Assembly: GCA_902538525.1 (NCBI GenBank)
Contig: CACBFA010000004.1
Location: 1-50,252 of the forward strand
Direction: 5' to 3'
Source: an uncultured Pelagibacteraceae bacterium
Lineage (GTDB): Bacteria > Pseudomonadota > Alphaproteobacteria > Pelagibacterales > Pelagibacteraceae
DNA length: 50,252 bases
In this document: piece after piece, positions 35,882 through 45,655 of the stretch
Layout of the letters: each line of letters opens with the position of its first letter
How positions within the stretch are numbered: the first letter of the stretch is position 1
Program-made: the position numbers and the translations under genes
The notes under the pieces: generated by a model
What the model was told of the DNA's origin: nothing
The model's input: only the letters and a program-made list of their open reading frames with translations
Databases searched by the model: none

Positions 35882-37213
35882 ATGATTAAAAAATATTTTG
35901 GAACAGATGGAATTAGAGGAAGAGTTAATGGGTCTAAAATAAATGGGGAAATGTTTTTTAAATTTGGCTTAGCAGCTGGAACGTATTTTAAAAATTTAAA
36001 AAAAAGCAAACAAACAGCAATTATTGCAAAAGATACAAGATTATCAGGATATACACTTGAACCAGCGTTAGTTTCTGGACTAGCATCAGCAGGAATGCAT
36101 ATTTATACTTTGGGACCACTACCCACAAATGGATTAGCAATGCTAACTAAAAAAATGAGAGCAAATATGGGGATTATGATTACTGCATCGCATAATCCAT
36201 ATCATGATAATGGATTAAAGCTATTCGGACCTGATGGGCTAAAACTTTCTGATAAAATTGAAAAAAAAATCGAAAAGCTAATTGACTCAAGCATTACAAA
36301 AAATCTTTCAAAACCAATTGAGTTAGGTAGAGTTAGAAGATTAGAGGACGCTAATGAAAGTTATATAAAAATACTAAAAAAAAATTTCCCCTCTTCATTT
36401 AGTTTAAAAGGTATTACAATTGCTTTAGATTGTGCTAATGGAGCTGGATATAAAGCTGGTCCAGATTTATTTAAATCACTAGGTGCCAAAGTATACAAAA
36501 CTGGCACCTCTCCAAATGGGCTAAATATTAATCTTAAATCTGGATCTACATATCCAAGTAAAATTTGTCAAATGACAAAAAAAAATAATGCCCATATAGG
36601 CATTTCGTTAGATGGAGACGCAGATAGAATAATTGTTTGTGATGAAAAAGGGAAAATTATTGATGGAGATAAAATTCTTGCAATGTTAGGCGAGAGATGG
36701 AAAAGAAAAAAGATTTTAAAAGGAGGTGTTATTGGTACTTTAATGTCAAATTATGGTTTAGAAAAGTTTTTTAAAAAAAATGGAATTAAATTTTTAAGAT
36801 CAGATGTGGGTGATAGATACGTAAAAGAAAAAATGAAAAAAAACAAATTTAATTTAGGTGGAGAACAATCAGGACATATAATTCTTGGAAAGTTTGCGAC
36901 CACAGGAGATGGATTACTGGTCGCCTTAGAAATCCTTTTTTCACTAAGAAAAGGAAGAAAAGCAAGTGAACTTTTTAATAAATTTAAACCTACCCCTCAA
37001 ATATTGGAGAATATAGAAGTTAAAGATAAATCAATTATTAATTCTACAAAATGCAAAAAAGCTATTAACGAAGCAAATAAAATAATAAAAAATAAAGGTA
37101 GAATATTAGTTAGAAAATCTGGTACTGAACCAAAAATAAGAATTATGAGTGAGTCAGAGGACTCAAGGTTAAATAAATTGTGTGTTAATATCATTAAAAA
37201 ATCTATTCAGTAA
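35882..37213 (+). CDS. glmM: Phosphoglucosamine mutase
   Basis: A 443-residue alpha-D-phosphohexomutase. FGTDGIRG (6-13), the phosphoserine loop MITASHNPYHDNG (about 99-111), the metal loop DGDADR and the late RKSGTEPKIRIM are complete. It makes glucosamine-1-phosphate for UDP-GlcNAc, needed for peptidoglycan and lipid A. Length is usual (about 445). The ftsH-folP-glmM order is kept in proteobacteria. Confidence 0.96.
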   Translation: MIKKYFGTDGIRGRVNGSKINGEMFFKFGLAAGTYFKNLKKSKQTAIIAKDTRLSGYTLEPALVSGLASAGMHIYTLGPLPTNGLAMLTKKMRANMGIMITASHNPYHDNGLKLFGPDGLKLSDKIEKKIEKLIDSSITKNLSKPIELGRVRRLEDANESYIKILKKNFPSSFSLKGITIALDCANGAGYKAGPDLFKSLGAKVYKTGTSPNGLNINLKSGSTYPSKICQMTKKNNAHIGISLDGDADRIIVCDEKGKIIDGDKILAMLGERWKRKKILKGGVIGTLMSNYGLEKFFKKNGIKFLRSDVGDRYVKEKMKKNKFNLGGEQSGHIILGKFATTGDGLLVALEILFSLRKGRKASELFNKFKPTPQILENIEVKDKSIINSTKCKKAINEANKIIKNKGRILVRKSGTEPKIRIMSESEDSRLNKLCVNIIKKSIQ

Positions 37214-37214
37214 A

Positions 37215-38027
37215 TTGAAAATAAAGTCAAAAATATTAATAATTGCAGGATCAGACTCTTCTGGAGGAGCAGGTATTCAAGCAGATATTAAATCAGTTAC
37301 CTCTCTTGGTTGTTACGCTATGACAGCAATAACAGCTGTTACCGCACAGAATACTACAGGTGTTAAGTCTATAATACCAATCCCTAGTAAAGAAATTTCT
37401 AATCAAATTGAATTTACGTCAAAAGATATTAAGCCAGATTCAGTTAAGATTGGAATGTTACATTCTACTCAAGTTATAAATTCAGTATTAAAATCAATAA
37501 AAAAATTAAAATTAAAAAAAATAATATTAGACCCTGTTATGGTAGCCAAAGGTGGAGCCAAGCTTATTGATAATAAAGCTATTTTGGTTTTGAAAAAAAA
37601 ACTAATAAAAAAAGTTGATTTAATAACACCAAATATTCCCGAGGCAGAAATACTAACAAAAATAAAAATTAAATCTATGATGGATATGAAAAATGCTTCC
37701 AAAATACTATTAGATTTAGGTGCTAAGAGTGTTTTAATTAAAGGTGGTCACTTAAGTTCTAATACTTTGAGTGATATTTTTGTAAATAAAAGAGAAACTG
37801 CAATATTTGTAAATAAAAAAATTAAAACAAAAAATACTCATGGAACAGGATGTACATTATCAAGTGCAATCGCAACATATTATGGATGTGGAAAAACTTT
37901 AAAGAAATCTTGTGAGTTAGCCATTAGATATGTAAACAATGCAATTAAGACAAGACCGAATTTTGGAAAAGGAAATGGACCAGTTAACCATTTAAATAGT
38001 TTTACAATAAAAAAGAAATTTAGATGA
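37215..38027 (+). CDS. thiD: Hydroxymethylpyrimidine / phosphomethylpyrimidine kinase
   Basis: A 270-residue ribokinase-fold enzyme. [17 protein letters not shown] near the start, [31 protein letters not shown] and [13 protein letters not shown] are the ThiD blocks. It phosphorylates HMP twice for ThiE. I choose TTG 37215, two bases after the glmM stop; a longer frame from 37182 would overlap glmM by 32 bases and add residues not seen in the family, and no ATG exists nearby. Its stop overlaps purA by four bases. In HMP-dependent SAR11 it would be the salvage entry. Confidence 0.9.
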   Translation: MKIKSKILIIAGSDSSGGAGIQADIKSVTSLGCYAMTAITAVTAQNTTGVKSIIPIPSKEISNQIEFTSKDIKPDSVKIGMLHSTQVINSVLKSIKKLKLKKIILDPVMVAKGGAKLIDNKAILVLKKKLIKKVDLITPNIPEAEILTKIKIKSMMDMKNASKILLDLGAKSVLIKGGHLSSNTLSDIFVNKRETAIFVNKKIKTKNTHGTGCTLSSAIATYYGCGKTLKKSCELAIRYVNNAIKTRPNFGKGNGPVNHLNSFTIKKKFR

Positions 38028-39313
38028 ATAATGTAGTTGTTGTTGGATCTCAGTGGGGTGACGAAGGTAAAGGTAAAATAGTTGATTGGTTATCCAGCGA
38101 AGCAGATGTAGTTGTAAGATTCCAAGGAGGACATAATGCTGGTCATACTCTGGTGATAGATGGTGTTACTTATAAATTAAGATTATTACCATCTGGAATT
38201 GTAAGAAAAAATAAAATCTCAATTATAGGCAATGGGGTAGTTGTCGATCCTTGGGCGCTTTTAGATGAAATTGAAGAAGCTCAATCTAAAGGTGTAGAAA
38301 TTAGTGAAAATAATCTGATATTGTCAGAAGCTGCCACATTAATTTTACCATTTCACAGAGAGATGGATGAAATAAGGGAAGACGCTGCAGGTAAATCAAA
38401 AATTGGAACTACCAGAAGAGGAATTGGACCAGCTTATGAAGACAAAGTAGGAAGAAGATCAATCAGAGTAATGGATCTTGCATCAAAACAAAATCTTGAA
38501 AATCGATTATCATTAGTACTTGAGCATCACAATGCAATTCGAAAGGGATTGGGTAAGCCAATATATGAAAAAGATAAACTGGTTGAGGACTTATTAAAAA
38601 TAGCTCCAAATATTTTAAAATATTCAGCACCTGTTTGGAGAAAAATAGATCAATTTAAAGCAGAAAATAAAAAAATATTATTTGAAGGGGCTCAAGGAAT
38701 ATTACTTGATGTTGATCATGGAACATATCCATATGTAACTTCATCCAATACAGTTGCAGCTTCAGCCGCAACAGGATCAGGATGTGGACCGAACTCAATA
38801 AATTATGTATTAGGTATAACTAAGGCATATACAACAAGGGTAGGTGAAGGACCTTTTCCAACAGAATTAACTGATGATATTGGTAATCATTTAGGTGAAA
38901 GGGGACATGAATTTGGAACTGTAACTAGTAGAAAAAGAAGATGCGGCTGGTTTGATGGAGTTTTAGTAAGACAAACAATAAAGATTTCAGGTATTGATGG
39001 AATAGCATTAACAAAATTAGATGTATTAGATGAACTTGATGAAATAAGTCTATGTGTAGCTTATGAATTAAATGGAAATAAAATTGATTATTTTCCTGCT
39101 GCAGTAGAAGATCAATTAAATGTCAAACCAGTTTATAAAACATTCAAAGGTTGGAAATCCAAAACACAAGGTATAAAAAAATTCGATGATTTACCCAATA
39201 ATGCAAAAATTTATGTAAAAGCTATTGAAGAGTTTATTGAGACGAAAATATCCAGTATTTCAACAAGCCCAGAGAGAAAAGATACTATTCTTTTAATAGA
39301 TCCATTTAATTAA
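38024..39313 (+). CDS. purA: Adenylosuccinate synthetase
   Basis: A 429-residue GTP-dependent enzyme joining IMP and aspartate. [17 protein letters not shown] (7-23) is the GTP P-loop, [10 protein letters not shown] (33-42) follows, and [14 protein letters not shown] and [12 protein letters not shown] are the other signatures. Length is usual. The thiD stop overlaps its start (ATGA). Confidence 0.97.
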   Translation: MNNVVVVGSQWGDEGKGKIVDWLSSEADVVVRFQGGHNAGHTLVIDGVTYKLRLLPSGIVRKNKISIIGNGVVVDPWALLDEIEEAQSKGVEISENNLILSEAATLILPFHREMDEIREDAAGKSKIGTTRRGIGPAYEDKVGRRSIRVMDLASKQNLENRLSLVLEHHNAIRKGLGKPIYEKDKLVEDLLKIAPNILKYSAPVWRKIDQFKAENKKILFEGAQGILLDVDHGTYPYVTSSNTVAASAATGSGCGPNSINYVLGITKAYTTRVGEGPFPTELTDDIGNHLGERGHEFGTVTSRKRRCGWFDGVLVRQTIKISGIDGIALTKLDVLDELDEISLCVAYELNGNKIDYFPAAVEDQLNVKPVYKTFKGWKSKTQGIKKFDDLPNNAKIYVKAIEEFIETKISSISTSPERKDTILLIDPFN

Positions 39314-39361
39314 TATTAGAATTAATTTAATTAACTATAAAATCCATCATATACTAGTAAT

Positions 39362-41167
39362 ATGATCAATAAATATATTCACATATTTATTATTTTTTTT
39401 GTTATTTTAATCAATCCTAAGCACGTATTCGCTGTTGATTTATCATCAACTACACCTGCAGATAATGCAACACAGATTGCAGTGAATACCGGAATAGAAC
39501 TCGTGTGGCTAGCATCAGGGTCTGTATCTGCAAATAACGGAAATGTAATTTTAAAAAAAACATCAGATGACAGTACTGTTGAAACTTTTTCAACTAATGG
39601 AATGTTTTTAGCTATGAGTCTGTCTGCTCCAGCAACAGTTACAGCTACATTTTCTTTATCATCAAATTTAGATGAGGATACTGAATATTATATCCTAGTA
39701 GATAGTTCAGCATTTAATAATTTTGATGGTATTTCAAGTAAAACAGAATTAAATTTTAAAACAGTAGATAATAATAATCCCACTTTAACATCTACTTCGC
39801 CATCTGATGATACATCTAATGTTAGTGTATCATCAAATATAGTTCTTACATTTAATGAAGCTGTAGATGCCGAAAGTGGAAATATTGATATAATAAATAC
39901 ATCAACAGGCGAAGCGATAGAGATTGATGTAACAGGATCTTTATTATCTGGAAGTGGAACAACTGAAATTACTATTAATCCATCATCTGACTTAGAAAAT
40001 GACACATCCTATCACGTAAAAATAGACTCAACAGCATTTGATGATGCAGTTGGAAACTCTTACGCTGGTATTTCAAACACAACAACTTTAAATTTTACTA
40101 CTGCAAAAGGACAAATTTTTAACGATACTGTAAAAACTTTAGTAAAAAATCAAACAACAGCTTCAATTCAATCAATGACACAGTCATTAAATAGAGTAAA
40201 TAGTCGATTAAATTTTATAAGACCAATTCAAAATAGCAACACTTCAAAAAATAAAATAGCATTAAATTTTAACGACCCGTATGCAAACAAATTAGTTGAT
40301 GCTTTAACCGCCAACTTAATAAAATACGAAAAAAAACAGAGAAAATTTGCTTTTTGGAGTGAAGGCAATCTTTCTTTTGGTAGAATAAACAATAAAGGTA
40401 AAGACTTAGGTCAAGATCTTAGCACCAAAGGTTTTACAGTAGGATTTGATAAAAAAATTACAGATCTAAAAACTATAGGTTTAGCATTAAATCAATCTGA
40501 GCAAGAAACTCAAATTGGAAGTAATGATGCACATATGGATGCAACAGCAAAATCTTTATTAATCTATGGAAGCAACCAATTTTTTGAAAATCGATATTTC
40601 GAAGCTGCCATTGGATTTGGAGAAACAGAAATCGATATCAATAGAAAAGTATCTGGAGGAAATAATAAAGGCCTCAGAGATGGAAAACAATTATTTGGAA
40701 GCTTCACTTACTTGTACGAACCATTAGAACAAAAAGAAAATAAAAACTTAAATTACTATTCTAGGATAGATTTGGGTTATACGAAATTAGATGATTACAT
40801 TGAAAGTGGTGATGGTGATTCAATTAATTACAATGATCAAAATATAAAAAGTTCGTCATTATCTTTTGGATTTAATTTTTCAAATATATTAGAGATAGAT
40901 CAAGGATTTATTACACCTTTGATACAGTTTGAAATTGGTAAAAATAAAACAATAAATTCACTATCAGAAGCTTATTATGTAAATGATTCTTCAACTATTT
41001 ATGCTAATGCAATATCTGATCAAAATACATCACATGCAAAGCTAACCCTTGGAATAGGGGCTACGTTGGAAGATGGTTTAAATATAAGTTTCATGGTCGA
41101 TCATTATAGAAATGATAACGAAGCATTTAATACCAGTTTAACTGCAAATATTAGAAAAGAATTTTAA
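39362..41167 (+). CDS. Autotransporter-like outer membrane protein with two Ig-like domains
   Basis: A 601-residue exported protein. Signal peptide about 1-25 (ends V-F-A). Two Big_5/SbsA-like Ig domains follow at about 27-137 and 140-247: both have the pattern S-x-P-x-D-[NDT], a V-S/N strand, L-x-E-[DN]-T-x-Y and a final LNF(K/T)T. A linker of about 80 residues leads to a C-terminal beta-barrel (about 325-601) with alternating strands and a terminal phenylalanine, typical of autotransporter barrels. It would display the Ig domains at the cell surface. Ligand unknown. It converges with rpoH, five bases between the stops. Confidence 0.78.
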   Translation: MINKYIHIFIIFFVILINPKHVFAVDLSSTTPADNATQIAVNTGIELVWLASGSVSANNGNVILKKTSDDSTVETFSTNGMFLAMSLSAPATVTATFSLSSNLDEDTEYYILVDSSAFNNFDGISSKTELNFKTVDNNNPTLTSTSPSDDTSNVSVSSNIVLTFNEAVDAESGNIDIINTSTGEAIEIDVTGSLLSGSGTTEITINPSSDLENDTSYHVKIDSTAFDDAVGNSYAGISNTTTLNFTTAKGQIFNDTVKTLVKNQTTASIQSMTQSLNRVNSRLNFIRPIQNSNTSKNKIALNFNDPYANKLVDALTANLIKYEKKQRKFAFWSEGNLSFGRINNKGKDLGQDLSTKGFTVGFDKKITDLKTIGLALNQSEQETQIGSNDAHMDATAKSLLIYGSNQFFENRYFEAAIGFGETEIDINRKVSGGNNKGLRDGKQLFGSFTYLYEPLEQKENKNLNYYSRIDLGYTKLDDYIESGDGDSINYNDQNIKSSSLSFGFNFSNILEIDQGFITPLIQFEIGKNKTINSLSEAYYVNDSSTIYANAISDQNTSHAKLTLGIGATLEDGLNISFMVDHYRNDNEAFNTSLTANIRKEF

Positions 41168-41181
41168 TTAGCTTAATTAGC
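41164..41181. repeat. Nine-base tandem duplication over two convergent stops
   Basis: TTAATTAGC occurs twice in perfect tandem (41164-41172 and 41173-41181). The first copy contains the plus-strand stop TAA of the outer-membrane gene and the second contains the minus-strand stop of rpoH. Confidence 0.6.
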
Positions 41182-42063
41182 TGGTAGTAGATTTTTTGAT
41201 TTAGCAGAGTTCAGCATATGTTTTTGAAGTTTTTCAAAAGCTTTATTTTCAATTTGTCTTATTCTTTCTCTGCTTATTTTGAATTTTTTACTTAAGTCCT
41301 CTAAAGTTATAGGATCATCTGTCAATCTTCTAGAGTAAAGAATTTCTTTTTCTCTTTCATTTAAAATTTTAATAGAATCCTGAAGAAGATCTTTTCGTTG
41401 TTCCATTTCTTCATTTTGTGCAAATTTAAGTTCTTGATCCATATCATTGTCTACAACCCAATCTTGCCATTCATCACCATCTTCTCCAATAGGTGCATTT
41501 AAAGACTGTTCTTTTCCTGATAGCCTTCTATTCATAGATACTACCTCTTGTTCACTAACATCTAATCTGTTTGCTATATCTTTTACATGTTCATCACGTA
41601 AGTCACCCTCAGTTCTAGGTGCAATTTGATTTTTTAACTTCTTCAAGTTGAAAAAAAGCTTTTTTTGAGCTGTTGTAGTTCCAATTTTTACTAAGCTCCA
41701 TGATCTTAGAATGTATTCTTGAATAGAAGCTTTAATCCACCACATTGCATAAGTTGCAAGTCTAAAACCTTTTTCTGGTTCAAATTTTTTAACAGCTTGC
41801 ATTAAACCTACGTTACCTTCTGAAATCATTTCATTAAGAGGCAAACCATAGCCTTTGTAACCCATCGCTATTTTAGCAACTAATCTTAAATGACTTGTAA
41901 CAAGTTTTTCAGCTGATTTAACATTTCCTGTAGTTTTCCAATTTTTAGCAAGCATATATTCTTCTTCTGCATCTAGCATAGGAAACTTTTTTATCTGAGC
42001 TAGATATGCTGCTAAGCCACCTTCATTTGAAAGAGTTGGCAAATTGTATGTATTATTACTCAT
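41173..42063 (-). CDS. rpoH: RNA polymerase sigma factor RpoH
   Basis: A 296-residue heat-shock sigma factor. YLAQIKKFPMLDAEEE starts region 1.2, HLRLVAKIAMGYKGYGLPLNEMISEGNVGLMQAV is region 2, the ATYAMWWIKASIQEYILRSWSLVKIGTT block is region 2.4 with the RpoH-specific part, and the FKISRERIRQIENKAFEKL block is region 4.2. It directs transcription of chaperone and protease genes. FtsH, which degrades it in E. coli, is encoded 6 kb away. The gene is monocistronic here or followed by nothing on its strand. Confidence 0.95.
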   Translation of the reverse strand: MSNNTYNLPTLSNEGGLAAYLAQIKKFPMLDAEEEYMLAKNWKTTGNVKSAEKLVTSHLRLVAKIAMGYKGYGLPLNEMISEGNVGLMQAVKKFEPEKGFRLATYAMWWIKASIQEYILRSWSLVKIGTTTAQKKLFFNLKKLKNQIAPRTEGDLRDEHVKDIANRLDVSEQEVVSMNRRLSGKEQSLNAPIGEDGDEWQDWVVDNDMDQELKFAQNEEMEQRKDLLQDSIKILNEREKEILYSRRLTDDPITLEDLSKKFKISRERIRQIENKAFEKLQKHMLNSAKSKNLLPAN

Positions 42064-42106
42064 CGGAAGTATTTATGTAATAGAGAAATTTTTTTTTACA
42101 ATCGTT

Positions 42107-43087
42107 TTATTTACTCAATTTTCTTAGTTTTTTTAAGATATCATTTAATTCGATTGGGATATTTGATGAAAATTCTAATCTTTCTCCTATCCTTGGATGG
42201 TCAAAACCTAACTGTTTTGCATGCAAAAATTGTCTATCTAGATTTAAAATTTTATTATTAAGATCTTCATTAATGTTTTTAAATTTTTTAAATTTCTTTT
42301 TATATTTTTTATCTCCAAGAATATTATTACCTTTGTATGACATATGAACTCTTATTTGATGAGTTCTCCCAGTTTCTAATTTACATTGTATAAAACTAAA
42401 AGTTGGAACTTTATCATTCTCGAAAACTTCTAATGTTTCATAATGTGTAATTGCCTTTTTACCTTTGCTAGATGAGACCTCCATCATCTGTCTGTTTTTA
42501 GAACTTCTGGTTATGAACGTTTCAATAGTTCCTTTTTGAGGTCTTAATTTTCCCCATATTAAAGTTTGATAGACTCTAGTTATAGAATGTCTAGAGAATT
42601 GAAGTGATAATTTTTCGTGAGTTGAATTATTTTTTGCAATTACAATTAATCCTGATGTATCTTTATCAATTCTATGAACTATACCAGGTCTAAGTTCATC
42701 CCCAATATCAGATAAATTTTTGCTATCATAATTCATTAATGCGTTAACTATTGTATTATCGTAATTACCAGCACCAGGATGCATTGAAATTCCAGAAGGT
42801 TTGTCAATTACAATTAAGTCTTCATCTTCATAAATTATGTTTAATTTAAAATTATAAGGTTTTAAGCTTTGTTTCTTAGGTTCAACAATTTCAAGATCAA
42901 TTTTGTCATTTAATTTTGTCTTAACTGAAGGGTCTTTTATAATTTTCTCGTTAATTTTTAATTTACTATCTAGAATTAAATTTTTTACTCTAGTTCTGCT
43001 TAACCTCTTATCATGATTTGCTAATATTGTGTCTACTCTCCTGTTATTATCATCTTCTTTAACAATAAAATTGATGAAATTTTTCAT
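42107..43087 (-). CDS. rluD: 23S rRNA pseudouridine synthase RluD-like
   Basis: A 326-residue protein with an N-terminal S4 RNA-binding domain (about 15-60; TRVKNLILDSKLKINEKII) and the RluA-family catalytic domain. GIVHRIDKDTSGLIVIAKN contains the catalytic aspartate, with DKPSGISMHPGAGNYDNTIVNAL and GRTHQIRVHM as further motifs. RluD makes pseudouridines in helix 69 of 23S rRNA; RluC-type activity is less likely from the sequence length. It precedes rpoH on the strand, a frequent alphaproteobacterial pair. Confidence 0.88.
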   Translation of the reverse strand: MKNFINFIVKEDDNNRRVDTILANHDKRLSRTRVKNLILDSKLKINEKIIKDPSVKTKLNDKIDLEIVEPKKQSLKPYNFKLNIIYEDEDLIVIDKPSGISMHPGAGNYDNTIVNALMNYDSKNLSDIGDELRPGIVHRIDKDTSGLIVIAKNNSTHEKLSLQFSRHSITRVYQTLIWGKLRPQKGTIETFITRSSKNRQMMEVSSSKGKKAITHYETLEVFENDKVPTFSFIQCKLETGRTHQIRVHMSYKGNNILGDKKYKKKFKKFKNINEDLNNKILNLDRQFLHAKQLGFDHPRIGERLEFSSNIPIELNDILKKLRKLSK

Positions 43088-43110
43088 AAATTATTATATT
43101 AAATTATTAT

Positions 43111-43187
43111 GCGTTCGTAGCTCAACTGGATAGAGCGCCAGATTTCGGCTCTGGAGGTTCAGGGTTCGACTCCTTGCGGGCGCACCA
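43111..43187 (+). tRNA. tRNA-Arg (anticodon TCG)
   Basis: A 77-base cloverleaf. The acceptor strand GCGTTCG pairs with CGGGCGC with two G-T pairs. The anticodon stem is CCAGA/TCTGG with loop TTTCGGC, so the anticodon is TCG for CGA codons. GGTTCGACTCC forms the T loop, and CCA is encoded at 43185-43187. It abuts the minus-strand permease stop codon without any space. Confidence 0.93.
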
Positions 43188-43979
43188 CTACTCACCCATA
43201 TTAATAAGCGTTCCTTTTTTTTTTGCGACATTGAAAGAATAATAGAATAATGCAATTGATAATACAAAGTAAACCCCATTCCAAATGAATGCATAATAGA
43301 TATTTTGAATGTCTACAGTTTGATTAATCAAAATATTTCTTGCTTCTTCGAAAATATATACCAATGGTAATAAGTAAGCTATTTTTTGAAACAATTCTGG
43401 CAATATTTCTATTGGATAATATATACATCCAAAGGGTGCTAATAGGAACATTGTGGACCATGCTATATTTTCAAAAGAGGGTCCGTATCTCAATAGACCA
43501 GCTGACACAAGGATGCCGAGTGTTATTCCAAATAAATAAAGGCTCAAAAATAAAAAGAATAAAAATATTCCTAAATCTAAAATAGAAATACCAAACAACG
43601 GAGAGGTTAAAAGTACTGCTGGTATTAAACCTATAAGAGCTCTTATTAAAGCTGTAGCAACAAGTGAGGTTAATATTTCACCAATTTTCATTGGTGCAAT
43701 AAATAAATTTGTAAAGTTCCTACTCCAAATTTCTTCAAGAAAGAGCATATTGAATCCAATACTGGTTCTGAAAAGAAAATCATAAAGGATTGCGCATGTT
43801 AATATAACTCCTACCGCATTATTATAATATGTTGTATGTGTAGCAAAAAAATTTGAAATAAATCCCCACAAAGTAATTTGAATAGTTGGCCAATAAACAA
43901 GATCTAAAACTCTTGGGAAAGATCTTGTAATTAAATAAAAATGTCTTAAAAAAAGACCATACATTCTAGTTAAGCTCAT
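43188..43979 (-). CDS. ABC-2 type transporter permease
   Basis: A 263-residue membrane protein with about six helices and no signal peptide. RVLDLVYWPTIQITLWGF near the start and YPIEILPELFQKIAYLLPLVYIFEEAR near the end are the ABC-2 (NodJ/YadH-like) pattern. With the ATPase from the overlapping upstream gene (14 bases) it forms an exporter; the substrate could be a polysaccharide, lipid or drug and is not readable. Its stop codon lies directly against the 3' end of tRNA-Arg on the other strand. Confidence 0.82.
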   Translation of the reverse strand: MSLTRMYGLFLRHFYLITRSFPRVLDLVYWPTIQITLWGFISNFFATHTTYYNNAVGVILTCAILYDFLFRTSIGFNMLFLEEIWSRNFTNLFIAPMKIGEILTSLVATALIRALIGLIPAVLLTSPLFGISILDLGIFLFFLFLSLYLFGITLGILVSAGLLRYGPSFENIAWSTMFLLAPFGCIYYPIEILPELFQKIAYLLPLVYIFEEARNILINQTVDIQNIYYAFIWNGVYFVLSIALFYYSFNVAKKKGTLINMGE

Positions 43980-44703
43980 TTTTACTCCTTGATAATTTTA
44001 AAAAAACTTCTTCGAGGTTTTTTCTGCCGTGTTTATTGATTAATTCTTCAGGATTTCCTTCATCAATAATAATTCCATCCTTCATCATTAGAATTGACTT
44101 ACAAAGCCTAGTGACTTCATTCATATTATGAGATGCAAGAAGTATAGAAATTTTTTTTTCTTTTTTATAATTTTCCAAAAAAGATCTAACAAAATCACCT
44201 ACTTCCGGATCTAATGATGCTGTTGGCTCATCCAATAGTAATACCTTCGGTTCATTAATTAATGCTTTTGCCAAACTTACTCTATTTTTTTGTCCAGATG
44301 ATAATTCCCCTGTAATACTATTAAGCAATCCTTCTAATCTCAATTTTTCTGATAAAAATTCAATTCTTTCATTAATATTATTTATTTTGTATAATTTTCC
44401 ATAAACAGTCAGATTTTGTTTGACTGTAAGTTTTTTTGGTAATTCAATATATGGAGATATAAAATTAATCTGTTCCAAGATTTCGATTCTATTCCCTTCC
44501 AATTTTTGACCATTTATAAAAATTTCTCCACTAGTTGGTTTTAAAAGTCCTAACAACATGCCAATAGTTGTAGTTTTGCCTGAGCCATTTGGACCTAATA
44601 GGCCTAAAATTTCGTCTTCTTTTATGTTAAAGCTTATACCTTTGACAGCCTCATTATTTCCGTAATTTTTTTTTATATTTTTAACTTCCACTAAATTTTT
44701 CAT
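43966..44703 (-). CDS. ABC transporter ATP-binding protein
   Basis: A 245-residue ATPase. Walker A GPNGSGKTT (38-46), the Q-loop region INFISPYIELP, signature ELSSGQKNR, Walker B VLLLDEPTASLDP and the H-loop LLASHN are intact. It energises the ABC-2 permease encoded by the next gene, with which it overlaps. It overlaps tsaC by four bases, so the three genes form an operon. The family is that of NodI/YadG-like exporters. Confidence 0.9.
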   Translation of the reverse strand: MKNLVEVKNIKKNYGNNEAVKGISFNIKEDEILGLLGPNGSGKTTTIGMLLGLLKPTSGEIFINGQKLEGNRIEILEQINFISPYIELPKKLTVKQNLTVYGKLYKINNINERIEFLSEKLRLEGLLNSITGELSSGQKNRVSLAKALINEPKVLLLDEPTASLDPEVGDFVRSFLENYKKEKKISILLASHNMNEVTRLCKSILMMKDGIIIDEGNPEELINKHGRKNLEEVFLKLSRSKNELN

Positions 44704-45635
44704 TTTTTTGATGCTCTAAAAAGTCTATCGTTAATCACCAACCCAAAGTTTTGGTTTGGTATTTTTTGTACAGCTATTTTTTTGTAACCTAACTTCTTAA
44801 TTTTTCTTAATGTTTTATATAAATTTTTAACACTCTCCATTAGATTATTTGACTTACTTAAGTAAAAATAATTCTTATTATTTTCTTTTTTCTTCTTAAT
44901 TAGGATAAAAGCCTCGTCTTTTTTTATTTTATCTGCGTTTAATCTAATGGGTATACCTGGTGAGTAATGAATTCTTCCTCTTCCTGGAGAATCTATAGTA
45001 CTTTTAGCATACAATGTAGTTTTTAAATTTGTTTTTAATTTTTTATTTAATATGGATATATCTAAACCACCCAATCTTAAAATTTGAGGTTTTTTTACTA
45101 AACTTATTATCGTTGATTCAACCCCAACTTTTGATCTTCCACCTTCTAGAATAAATTTAATTTTTTCTCCAAATTCATCATGAACATCATCTTTTGTCAC
45201 TGGACTTATCCCTTCAGAGATATTTGCGCTTGGTGCTGCTAATGGATATTTTAAAGATTTTAATAATTTTCTAGCGATTCGATGATTTGGAAATCTTACA
45301 CCTAACGTTTTTTTGTTATTAGTAACATTTTTTGAAATTTTGCTTTCATTTTTTAGTTTTAATATAAATGTAATTGGCCCAGGGCATAATGAATTATAAA
45401 GTTTATAAAACAAGGCATTAGTCACACAATCTTTTTCCAAATCTTTAACATTATAATAATGAACTATTAAGGGATTATCAGCAGGCCTTCCTTTTAATTT
45501 AAATATTTTTTTGGTACTTTTATCAGAATAGGCATTTGCAGCTAGTCCATAGACAGTTTCCGTTGGTATTCCAATACATTCGTTATTATTTAAATATTTT
45601 ACTGCTTTTTTAATATTTGAATCATTAATTTTCAT
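44700..45635 (-). CDS. tsaC: L-threonylcarbamoyladenylate synthase, Sua5 type
   Basis: A 311-residue protein. The YrdC domain (about 1-200) has IPTETVYGLAANA, IFKLKGRPADNPLIVH, LKYPLAAPSANISEG and STIISL; an RGRIHYSPGIPIR linker and a C-terminal Sua5 domain follow. It makes threonylcarbamoyl-AMP for t6A37 of tRNAs that read ANN codons. The long Sua5 form is common in alphaproteobacteria. It is divergent from xseB with 20 bases between. Confidence 0.92.
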   Translation of the reverse strand: MKINDSNIKKAVKYLNNNECIGIPTETVYGLAANAYSDKSTKKIFKLKGRPADNPLIVHYYNVKDLEKDCVTNALFYKLYNSLCPGPITFILKLKNESKISKNVTNNKKTLGVRFPNHRIARKLLKSLKYPLAAPSANISEGISPVTKDDVHDEFGEKIKFILEGGRSKVGVESTIISLVKKPQILRLGGLDISILNKKLKTNLKTTLYAKSTIDSPGRGRIHYSPGIPIRLNADKIKKDEAFILIKKKKENNKNYFYLSKSNNLMESVKNLYKTLRKIKKLGYKKIAVQKIPNQNFGLVINDRLFRASKK

Positions 45636-45655
45636 ATAATATTACAAACTATTAT

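Noticed and set aside
43094-43294. Minus-strand open frame across tRNA-Arg
   Set aside because: It reads the tRNA antisense and the end of the permease gene in another frame; not a gene.
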